Shown piece after piece: positions 36,290 through 45,100 of a DNA stretch of 64,000 nucleotides. A program made the position numbers and the translations under genes. The DNA comes from Lysinibacter cavernae (GTDB lineage: Bacteria > Actinomycetota > Actinomycetes > Actinomycetales > Microbacteriaceae): assembly GCF_011758565.1 (NCBI RefSeq), contig NZ_JAAMOX010000001.1, positions 1,713,838 through 1,777,837 of the forward strand, in the 5' to 3' direction. The notes beneath the pieces are model-generated. The model had not been told where the DNA came from. It saw only the letters and a program-made list of their open reading frames with translations, and did no database searches. Position 1 is the stretch's first letter; each line of letters starts with the position of its first letter.

Positions 36290-37483
36290 CTACTCGTCGA
36301 CCACTACCCAGCCTTCGGTTTCTCCGTCGAGGGAATCCGTGCCGTGGTCATCCGACTGCACCGGCCCAGGAGCCGAAGGGGTTTCCTGTTCCCCACCCTG
36401 CTCAACCGGCGTTGGGTCGTCAGCGCCCGGCGTCTCGGGGATCGACGTGGTTTCCGGTACGACCGGACGCTCATGGCCATCGTCCGCACCAGAGCCGACT
36501 CCCGCGAGCGCAAGCACAATCGCGACAGTTGCTCCGATAAGCACGGCACCGATGAGCGCAACGCCAGCCTTCTGACTCAGTATTCCGCCGAGTTTCAGGG
36601 CGAGCACACGACTCGCAGCGCTTGCCGCGGGAACGTCACCAAACAACCACGCGGTGAGGCCCGTCGGCGCGGCGAGCAAGAAGATCGGCGCGACGATCCC
36701 GCGCATGTGTTGGCCAACATCCTTGAGCTGCGACAGCACCGCCTTGCAGTCTTCGCAGGTCTCAAGGTGCTCCTGAACGCGCTGCTTATCCTGGGGGCCG
36801 ATGCGCTGGTCGCGCCCGTACCGGATGAGCTTTGGGCGAATCTTGGCACACGAGGCCGCCGCGGCCTCGTCAATATGCTCGGCGAGATAGGCGAGTCTGA
36901 GCCCCTCGCGAGCACGAAACGCAAGTTGCAGCACCGCGTTCGAGTTGAGGTTCATCCGGCGTCCGATAATTTCTGGGCTGAGGCCATCCACCTCGTTCAG
37001 CCACAGCACCCGCTGCCATTTTTCGGGCAGTGATTGAAACGCGCGATGCAGCACGTTTCCCTCGGCGATGTGCTCGGTTTCGTCGTCAACCGCAAGCTCG
37101 TCAAAATACTCATCCGCATGCTCAAACAGCTGCATGTCATTGTGGTTGATTCGGCTTCGGTACTTATTCGAAATCGTCGTGAACAGGTATCCGCGAAACG
37201 TTTCCTTTGGCCCGAGGCCGCGTTGCAGCGTGCTCAGGATGCTCGCGAAGGCTTCGGCTACAAGATCCTCGGCCTGCTGCGAGTCTCCCGTCACGTAATA
37301 CGCGTGCCGAAGCGCGGCCTCGTTGTGACGAGCGTAGAGCGTTGCGTAGGCGTCGAGATTCCCCTCTCGAACGGCGTTGCTCAGCTCCGCGTCACTCCGA
37401 TCGCCCTCGACTCGCTCAGCGTGGCGGAGGGCGGCAACATCCACGGTTGTGCCGTCATCGTCAAGGTGGGCGTTATCAGGCAT
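36290..37483 (-). CDS. ECF sigma factor fused to zinc anti-sigma-like domain, membrane segment and acidic tail (copy 2)
   Basis: ATG 37483 is chosen: it overlaps the adhesin stop by 8 nt (ATGCCTGA) and GGGGGAGG lies 5 nt upstream. Of 397 residues, about 33-112 are sigma region 2 (ELSNAVREGNLDAYATLYARH ... ETFRGYLFTTISNKYRS) and 146-204 are region 4 (RAFQSLPEKWQRVLWLNEVDGLSPEIIGRRMNLNSN). Cys212, His239, Cys243 and Cys246 form a likely zinc site. One strong membrane helix is at 306-329; a weaker hydrophobic segment lies at 263-281. The tail is acidic and Pro-rich and ends ETEGWVVVDE, echoing copy 1. Fusion of sigma and anti-sigma in one chain suggests release by proteolysis or a conformational change after a membrane signal (inference). 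Confidence 0.88.
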   Translation of the reverse strand: MPDNAHLDDDGTTVDVAALRHAERVEGDRSDAELSNAVREGNLDAYATLYARHNEAALRHAYYVTGDSQQAEDLVAEAFASILSTLQRGLGPKETFRGYLFTTISNKYRSRINHNDMQLFEHADEYFDELAVDDETEHIAEGNVLHRAFQSLPEKWQRVLWLNEVDGLSPEIIGRRMNLNSNAVLQLAFRAREGLRLAYLAEHIDEAAAASCAKIRPKLIRYGRDQRIGPQDKQRVQEHLETCEDCKAVLSQLKDVGQHMRGIVAPIFLLAAPTGLTAWLFGDVPAASAASRVLALKLGGILSQKAGVALIGAVLIGATVAIVLALAGVGSGADDGHERPVVPETTSIPETPGADDPTPVEQGGEQETPSAPGPVQSDDHGTDSLDGETEGWVVVDE

Positions 37484-40400
37484 TGGTGCCTCCCCCGTGC
37501 GATGCATGCCGCCTGGCGGGCAACCGCAGCAACAGCAGGACAATTCCGGCGAGCGCAAGCACAAGCCAGCTGACGCGTCCTGCATCACCTGATGTGCCCG
37601 TTACCGCGAGGGCAGCTGGGGTACCGCCGTTGGCCCCAATTCCCGGTTTGTTGCCGGTGGCTTTGGAAGCACCCTCTGGCTGCTTCCCACTCGACGCGCC
37701 GCCCTGCGTGCTTAGCTCCGTGCCTGCGCTCACCACTCGGAGGTCTCGCTCAATTGTGACGCGGATGGGCTGCAGCTCGGCCGGGTTCCCCTCGGTCACC
37801 ACCGCGGCCTCCCGATAGCTGTTGTAGTCAACGGCGCTGGCGGAATCCATGGCCCGTGGCGTCGCAAAGCAGTGCGTTCCAACGGGGAGTGCCCTTGGGG
37901 ACCCTTCGTTCGTGACCATCTGCTTCGTCTGGCTGCCAACCATCTTCACGGCACCGGAGTAGAGCGTTGCGTTGACGCTCGTACCGTTGGCAAGCGTTTC
38001 CGTGAGCTGACAGGTCACAACCACGGTATTCACGGACGTTGGCTGACGGTCAGCGGCTCCCCCGAACTCACGCTGGGTCAGCTTCAGAGTGCCAGCAGCG
38101 ACATACCGGGTGAGCGAGGCAACAACGGTGTTCGCGGCAAACTCGTCGGTGGCCGGGCTCTCGACGACCGCAACCTGCACCGGTTCGGCACCTGCTGCCC
38201 CGCTAATGCTGCATTCTGAGCCAAGAGGAAGATTGGTGATGGGGCTGCTGAGCACGGACGCGCTTCCCGCAGCAGCAACCGTGAGTGGTTCGTCAGCAAC
38301 GATGCCGCCCTGAAACTGGCAAGACACCTGGTACGTGCTCAGGCTGCCGTTGGTGAGTGTGGCCTCGGCGTCAACCCCGACGCCCTCAAGCAGCTGCGAG
38401 ACGATGAGCGTGCCAACAGGGACAACAGCGAGGTGCATGCTGTTATTAGCGAAGCCGTTGCCGTCAGGGCCGTTGCCAATAAGCGTCGACCCAACTCTGG
38501 TCGCGGCAAAGACCACGTCCTCGCTCCGAAGCGCACCCGACGCATCCGGCGCGCCCGCCGACGGGGCGAAGCCGTCAAGCTGCATCCCCTTGCCAAAGCG
38601 GTCGGCCACAATCCTCGCCGCATACGTGCCGGAGTCAAGATTGCTTGCGTGCCAGCGCCCGTCAGCATCGGTTGTCACCGTCTGCACGACGGTTTCTTCG
38701 CCTCCGGCACCAACCGCAAGAATTTCGATCGGAACGCCGGCTGGCCCCTGCCGGTCGATACCAGCGGTGAACGTTCCGTCGCGGTCAACATCCGTCCACA
38801 AACGATCGCCAAGCGTAAATCCGAGCACCCTCGTGACGGCGGCGTTTGAGACAACCTGTTGGCCGCCGAAGGTCGCCGACCACGCGCCAAAGGATGCCAC
38901 GTAGCTGTCTCCCGCGCCACTGCCGACCGGGAGGATACCAACGGTTGCGAGCACCACTGAGGCCGCGGCGAGCGAATCCGTCTGCACAAAGCGAGCGGCG
39001 GTAACGGATGCGAGCGAGGCGGGGCAGTTGTCGCCTACCTCGGCTGCCGTGCACCAGGTCACTCCTGCCGACGCAGCCCGCGAGGTGCTCTTTCCCAAGA
39101 CCGCTGCGGGGGCCGCCGAGGTGTAGAGCCACTGACCCGCGACCGTTGCTCCGGTCGCCTCTACCGTCGGGGCGGCAAGCCAATCACCAAGCCCAACGGT
39201 TCCGGCAAACTGCGAGCCGTTGGCGTCACCAGGTGCGGGCAGCACAAAGAGTACATCCGGTGCCGCGATGCTGGTGCGGCTTGAGGTGTTGGCCCAGCGC
39301 AGATTCCACTGTTGTGGGCTGTCCTTCTGCTCGATCGTCGTCCCAACGCTGAGCTCAGTACGAAGGCCCTCCGTTGCAAACACGGCGATCGAATCGCTGC
39401 CGGCGTTCATGGACGGGGTGAAGAGCAGGTTCTCGGCACGCAACTCGGCCGTAACCGAAAGCGTCGTACCGGCCGCAACAAGATGGGAAACGGTGGTGCA
39501 GAGCGACAACTTCGGAAGACCGGAGGCATCGGCAAGGTCGCCAAGGCTCCAGGTAACGGTTGTGAGCCCCGCCGCATCCTGGCCAACAACCGGCGCGTTT
39601 TCCTGCCAAGCGGCGCACGCAGCATCCACAAGCAGTCCGTCGGGGAGCGTCGCGACGACGGTCGCCCCGCGCACGGCCTCGCCGACGGGGTTTGGGGCAA
39701 AGCTCGGCGTGAGGGTCCAAGCGAGTTCGCGGCCAGCGTCCACGAGCGAATCGGCATCCGCGTCGGCCTTGACCTCAAGGTGGGCAATAGCGTGCTGCAC
39801 GGTCATCCGGTCGCCCTGCTCTGAGGAGACCAAGGGCTGGTTTGGGTTGTAGTTGAGTGGTTTGGTGTACCCGTTGTCCCACCCTTGGCCGCTGAACAGG
39901 GCGATAACCGATCCGCTTGGAATCGTTGCGCCGTCATGTGGGCCGCCGTAAAACGTCTCGCGGGTCTCTAGCTTTGGGCGAATAGTGATGCTCTGGGCAG
40001 GGTCGAGCGTGGCGTCTGGGGCCGTCAACCGAACCATGAGGATGTCGTCAACGTTCCAACCGTCGGCGACCGGATCTGCGCTGAACTCCAGCAGGCCGCT
40101 GGCCGCAGCTGCACGGCCACAGTCGTTTGCCGTGCTGCGCTGCGCGCTCCAGTCGCCACGATAGCGATGAGATGTTGCATCCAACGACTGCAAGACGTCT
40201 TGCGCCCACGAGCCTCCGCCAACGAGTCGCCCGTAGGTCACCTCGATGCCCTGACTTGCAGGGTCAAAGCCCGTCAGCGGTTTCACGACCGTCGCCAGCT
40301 TGAGGCTCAGCGAAACAAATTGCCCGGCAGACGCGCCCGTTGTGTACGGCGTCAGGACCTGCTGCGAGTTATCCCACACGGCGCAGGCCTGCGCTTGCTC

Positions 40401-42035
40401 AAGCGGGAGCACGCCGTGCGCGTTGTTAATAGACAGGTAGCCGTACTGGGCCTCGCCTGGCGTTGTCATGCCGGCCCCATCGTGACGTGCAACAACACCG
40501 GTTGGGACGAGCGGGCGACCGGACGTGTTCTCTGGATGCGGGGAGCCGTAGGCGTCCCCGGCAAGCGGGTCACCCGACGCCGGAACCTTGCCATAAAGTG
40601 TCGACGCGATGCCCCTCGCATCAATGATGAGCGGAAAGCTGCGGCAATTCTCGCCGCTCGGGTCCACGCCGTCCCAGCCTGGCTCAAACTCGCCAGCGTA
40701 ATTGTGTTGACCGTCACGGCTGGTCGGCTCAAAATCGGTGAAGCAGCTTGACACAGAGTAGGTGCCAGCAACGATCGGGTCCCCGTTCTCCCACAGGCTG
40801 CCGTCTGGGTTTCGCGCCTCGTTTGCTTTGAGCACGGCCGAAATCGGGTAGCTGATAGCGATTCGGCCAAGAGCAACCAGCGTGGCCCCGCCGAGGCTCT
40901 GGCCGTTGATCGCCGTTGACGGAACGTGTTGTCCGGACGTATCGAGCCCCTCCAGCGCGACGGAAAAGTAGCCGGTAGCCGGATCGTATGCGGTCGGATC
41001 GCATACGAACGACCCAGACTCGAACCGGTTCTCGCTTGGCGGGTTAGTGCCGGACGCTCGACCTGGCACTTTCCAACGCCCCGCCCAGTAGTCGTCCATC
41101 GCCTTACATTCAACAGGCGCAGCGCCGAAAGTCGCGAGGCGTTGGTCGATGCTCACACCAAAACGTGCGGTCGATCCGATCGAGGCCATTCCTTTTACCC
41201 CGTCTGGAGCCTCGATCGCCGCGGAATAGTTCACTACGATGGCGGCCTCAGTCTCCCCTGTGACCGGGTTGACGACGTAGGCACGCCCGGCATCGTCGGC
41301 AACGCCGCCGGGGGTTCCACCGTTTACGAGGTCAAACCGAGGCGTCGCAGACACCTCAACTGGGCCAAACGCTACCGACTCGCTTGTCGCGGCGCCGTCG
41401 GAGGAGGCCACCCCCGTCAGCTCATACGTCGAACCGTTTGCGGAGTTTCCCGTCGCAACCACATCGAGCGGAACCGCCCGAACGCCGCTGCTCTCGACCC
41501 TGCCGATATTGCAAACCAGCACGGAGGTGCCGTCCGCATCCGTTGTAATACTGGATGCTGGCACACGCCCCGTCTCGCATGCCGCAGGAAGTCCGGTCTG
41601 CGGCAGCGTCACAAATCTGACCTCCGCGCCACCGCGCTGAACGAGCGTCGCTTCTACAACCGCGTCCTCGATGACGGTGATTGCTTCTTGCCCGGATTCC
41701 TTTGCAATTGAAACGGCGAAAAATGCGGATGACACATCGTTGGTGAGCACACGCGCGTCGTCGGTGGCGCAGTCGTTCCCCGCGGCGACAGCAGGGCAGT
41801 CTGCGCCGGGGTCGGCAAGCGGCAGCGTGCCCGTCTGGAGGCCGTTTGCTCCGGCTTCTGGCGAGCCCGCGTATGTGCCAAGTTGAAGTTGGACGTCCGA
41901 GATATCCGTCGTCGGATCTGGCTGCGCATCTGTTGCCGATGCCGGTTCAACGGCCGTCATCGGCAGTCCAGCAAGCAGGACAAGCCCGGCAAGTGTTGCC
42001 CCAAAAAACCGCTCCCGGCGGTGACGTCTTAACAT
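37476..42035 (-). CDS. Giant surface adhesin, intact member of the sigma-linked subtype (LAVTG anchor)
   Basis: A 1519-residue protein with ATG 42035 preceded by AGGGA. The signal peptide has a basic start (MLRRHRRERFF), hydrophobic core and ASA cleavage near residue 34. The N-terminal core shared by the array follows (LTNDVSSAFFAVSI, ATPRFDLV, ARFGVSIDQRLATFG, VALGRIAISYPI). Next come DUF11-like units, an SdrD-B unit (LGDRLWTDVDRDGTFTAG) and two DUF5979-type units (LIVSQLLEGVG, LKLTQREFGGA) with cysteine pairs. The end is LAVTG, a hydrophobic helix and PARRHASHGGGTNA. The anchor motif lacks the proline of LPxTG, so a class E-like sortase encoded elsewhere is a possible partner. Its stop overlaps the sigma-fusion start. 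Confidence 0.88.
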   Translation of the reverse strand: MLRRHRRERFFGATLAGLVLLAGLPMTAVEPASATDAQPDPTTDISDVQLQLGTYAGSPEAGANGLQTGTLPLADPGADCPAVAAGNDCATDDARVLTNDVSSAFFAVSIAKESGQEAITVIEDAVVEATLVQRGGAEVRFVTLPQTGLPAACETGRVPASSITTDADGTSVLVCNIGRVESSGVRAVPLDVVATGNSANGSTYELTGVASSDGAATSESVAFGPVEVSATPRFDLVNGGTPGGVADDAGRAYVVNPVTGETEAAIVVNYSAAIEAPDGVKGMASIGSTARFGVSIDQRLATFGAAPVECKAMDDYWAGRWKVPGRASGTNPPSENRFESGSFVCDPTAYDPATGYFSVALEGLDTSGQHVPSTAINGQSLGGATLVALGRIAISYPISAVLKANEARNPDGSLWENGDPIVAGTYSVSSCFTDFEPTSRDGQHNYAGEFEPGWDGVDPSGENCRSFPLIIDARGIASTLYGKVPASGDPLAGDAYGSPHPENTSGRPLVPTGVVARHDGAGMTTPGEAQYGYLSINNAHGVLPLEQAQACAVWDNSQQVLTPYTTGASAGQFVSLSLKLATVVKPLTGFDPASQGIEVTYGRLVGGGSWAQDVLQSLDATSHRYRGDWSAQRSTANDCGRAAAASGLLEFSADPVADGWNVDDILMVRLTAPDATLDPAQSITIRPKLETRETFYGGPHDGATIPSGSVIALFSGQGWDNGYTKPLNYNPNQPLVSSEQGDRMTVQHAIAHLEVKADADADSLVDAGRELAWTLTPSFAPNPVGEAVRGATVVATLPDGLLVDAACAAWQENAPVVGQDAAGLTTVTWSLGDLADASGLPKLSLCTTVSHLVAAGTTLSVTAELRAENLLFTPSMNAGSDSIAVFATEGLRTELSVGTTIEQKDSPQQWNLRWANTSSRTSIAAPDVLFVLPAPGDANGSQFAGTVGLGDWLAAPTVEATGATVAGQWLYTSAAPAAVLGKSTSRAASAGVTWCTAAEVGDNCPASLASVTAARFVQTDSLAAASVVLATVGILPVGSGAGDSYVASFGAWSATFGGQQVVSNAAVTRVLGFTLGDRLWTDVDRDGTFTAGIDRQGPAGVPIEILAVGAGGEETVVQTVTTDADGRWHASNLDSGTYAARIVADRFGKGMQLDGFAPSAGAPDASGALRSEDVVFAATRVGSTLIGNGPDGNGFANNSMHLAVVPVGTLIVSQLLEGVGVDAEATLTNGSLSTYQVSCQFQGGIVADEPLTVAAAGSASVLSSPITNLPLGSECSISGAAGAEPVQVAVVESPATDEFAANTVVASLTRYVAAGTLKLTQREFGGAADRQPTSVNTVVVTCQLTETLANGTSVNATLYSGAVKMVGSQTKQMVTNEGSPRALPVGTHCFATPRAMDSASAVDYNSYREAAVVTEGNPAELQPIRVTIERDLRVVSAGTELSTQGGASSGKQPEGASKATGNKPGIGANGGTPAALAVTGTSGDAGRVSWLVLALAGIVLLLLRLPARRHASHGGGTNA

Positions 42036-42133
42036 TCAGGTGTTCCCTAATCCCCTTGTAACTCCGCGCCCCCTGCGCAGAGAAATCCCCCACAGCATCC
42101 GCTCCCCAGCAGATACCGCATCAAACGTGTTGT

Positions 42134-42167
42134 GACCGCGGCAGCACAGTTCTGTGCTGCCGCGGTC
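42134..42167 (-). terminator. Perfect stem-loop terminator
   Basis: GACCGCGGCAGCACA (42134-42148) pairs perfectly with 42153-42167 around a 4-nt loop. It lies just past the stop of the adhesin gene ending at 42187 and before the next adhesin start at 42035. No T-run is seen, so it would be an L-shaped terminator, common in actinobacteria. Confidence 0.75.
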
Positions 42168-42186
42168 GGCTACGACGCCAGTTGGC

Positions 42187-45100
42187 CTAGCTCAGGTCAA
42201 CTGATTTGCGTCGCCTGATCATCATTCCGGCTCCGAGGATCAGCAGCAGCGCGCCGCCAAGCGCACCCCAGCCGAACTCGGTTCCGGTGACTACAAGACC
42301 GCCAGGTTTGCTCTGCTCATCCGCAGGCTTCTGCGGAGGAACGATAGCCTCAACCGGTGCTTTCTCAACGGCCTGAACAACCGTGGACGTTGCACTTGTC
42401 ACCAGCGGATTTGCTGCGTCGACCGGGTGACCGGTCGCAAAAGCGGTGTTGATGACCTCGCGAGCTTGTTCATCCCCCTCGGTGATGACGTACGTTGCGG
42501 TGCAGTGAACGGTGTCACCCGGCGCAATCGTCGCCAGAGAGTCTTTGCAGGTAATTGCAGAGAGCCCCTCCAAGCCGTCATCAATAATAACATCGTGCAT
42601 CGACAGGTTTCCTGTGTTTGTGATGTCAAACCCGAAGGTTACAGTGTCGCCGGCGTCAACGTATCCGTCGCTGTCAGCATCCGTCACCTCATCGATCGTT
42701 TTGATCAGTTCGAGCGACGGCCGGGCGTCGAGCGGCTGGAGGACGGTGTCTTCAAGGCTCTCAACGGCATCACCAGACGGGTTCTTGCCAGTCGCATAGG
42801 CGTCATTCACGATCTCCTCTGCGTACACGTCCTGCTCGGTCACCGTGTAGGTGGCTTCACAGACCATGGTTGCGCCGGCAGCAAGCACACCGTCGGTCAC
42901 GTCGCAGTCGAGCGCGCTGAGGCCCTTGAGGCTGTCAACGATCTCCACATCGGTGAGCTCAACGTTGCTCGTGTTCTGAACCGTCAGCTGGTAGGTGATG
43001 ATGTCGCCTGCGTCGTTGAGGCCGTTGCCGTCCTCATCGCTCATGCCGGTGATCTCCTTCTTCAGGTCAAGCCCGAGGATGAGGTTCGTGTTGACCGTGA
43101 CGGAGTCATCGTCAGCAACAACAACGTCGTTCGGGTCAACGGACGTGACCTCAGCCGTGTTGTCCACCGAGCCGTTCATCACGTCGTCAACCGTGACGTC
43201 AACGGTCGCGCGGCACTCGAAGCCCTCACCTGGCAGGAGCTCTGCGATGCTTGGGTCTCCCGTGGCGGTGTCACAGGTCAGCGCGCTCAGACCGGCGAGG
43301 TCGTCGCTCAGGTCAACATTCAGCAGCCTCGTGTTTCCCGTGTTCTCGACGGTAAAGAGGTAGTGAATGACGCTGCCCTCGTCAACAAGCTGATCGGCAT
43401 CGGTGTCGACGCTTTCAACCGTCTTGACCAGCGAGATCGTGCGGACCGCGTCAAGCGGAACGGTAACCTCGGCAGGGTTCGAATCAACCGGGCGACCGAG
43501 TGCATCGGTTGCGCTTGCCGTTGCCTCGTTGGTGAGGGTCTCCGCCAGCTGGTCTGCCTCGGTCACGGTGTAGGTGGCCGAGCAGGTGGTGGATGCCCCA
43601 GCAGCAAGTGTGGTCGCCGCACAGGTCACGGCGCTCACACCGGGAAGGACGTCGGTGATCCCGAGGCCCGTGACGGTGTCGTTTCCGGTATTGGTTACGG
43701 TGAAGCCGTACGTGAGTACGTCTCCCTCGTCACGCAGCGTGTTCGAGTTGCTGTCGGCCCATGCCGTCTCGCTCTTGACGAGCGTCAGGACGGGAAGCAC
43801 CTCGAGCACACCGAAGTTGACGTTGACCGGGTCGCTGCTTCTCGCGAGTCCGAGGTCGAAGGTCTGAACGGGAACCGGGTTGGCCGCAGGATCGGCGGTC
43901 AGACGCCATCCCATCGCCGCGAGGTCGTCCGTCATCGTCACGGAGTACGAGCCGGAGTGCAGGCCGTCGAAGGAATAGGCACCCTGCGCATCCGTTGTGG
44001 TGGTCATCGAGACGGCTTCGTCGTCACCAGCGCCACCGTCGTCAACACCGTCAGGCCCAAACGAGTAGCCAGAGAGTTCCATCGTGATTCCGGGAACCCC
44101 GGCTTCGCCGCTGTCGTGCACGCCGTTGGCGTTGGCATCGTTCCACACGATGTTGCCGATCGAGGATGCCGTGACCTTGGTCGTCGTGCGCCCAGCCTCG
44201 CCAATAATCAGCGAGAGGCCTTCGATCTTGGTGCTCGCAATCGAGTTCTTCAGCAGGTCACCCTTGAGCGAGTTGTCTGCGTCAAAGTTGAGGTCGATGT
44301 ATCCAAAGCCACCGGGGACAACGGGGATCGTCCGCACCTTGATTGCGGTCGCGTCGGCGAGCGGGGTTGCACTCCACACAATGCTTGCGCTGTGCGGGTC
44401 AGCCTGCAGGTCCGCGAGAGGAGCGTTGGTAAACCACAGTGACTCAACGCCAAGCGAGCCGGTTGTTTCGAGGTAGGTGAAGTCACCGGTGAAGGTGGTT
44501 CCACGTCCATCGGCTGCGTTTGGCAAAATGTCGACGAGTTCGGCAGAGCCGACCGGTGCCGCGAGGCGGTTTGCCCATGACAGTCGGTACGGAACCGGGT
44601 CGCCAACCTCGATCTCGGCTGGTGCACGCTTGGCGACGGCGAATTCGCTGAAGCCGTTAACCGCGATACCCGAGGTAGAGGTTCGGTATGACTCAAGCGA
44701 GGAGTCGTCCGGCGACGAGATCACGGCTGACGAGAGCAGGGTCGCAGGAACAGGAGCGTTCACCGGAACCTGGGCCTCGTATGTCAGTACCGGCAGCGGG
44801 TCACCCACTGGCCAGTCGCCAAGTACCCAGGTCAGGGTGGAGACGTTATTGGCATCGTCAGCGGTGCACGAGACGCCGTCTGGGCCGGGATCGGCCGCAA
44901 CAAATACCGGGTCTACGCCGTTAATCGCGATGGCCGAGCCAGACAGGTATTCGAGGCAGGAAGGAATGTTCACCACGATCTGAACGTCGTGGACAGTTGG
45001 TGACTGCGACGAAAGGGTCAGGGTTGAAGCCACTTCAAACTTCACCGGCGCACCGGGAGCAGCGCTCGAGACGCCTGGTGACGAGATAGACGTGCGGACA

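Noticed and set aside
42427-44442. 671-codon plus-strand open frame
   Set aside because: It lies antisense within the giant adhesin gene 42187-46938. The composition (many VNVD, RVGRDR strings) is the mirror of Asp/Thr/Val-rich repeats, with no ribosome site and no family resemblance.
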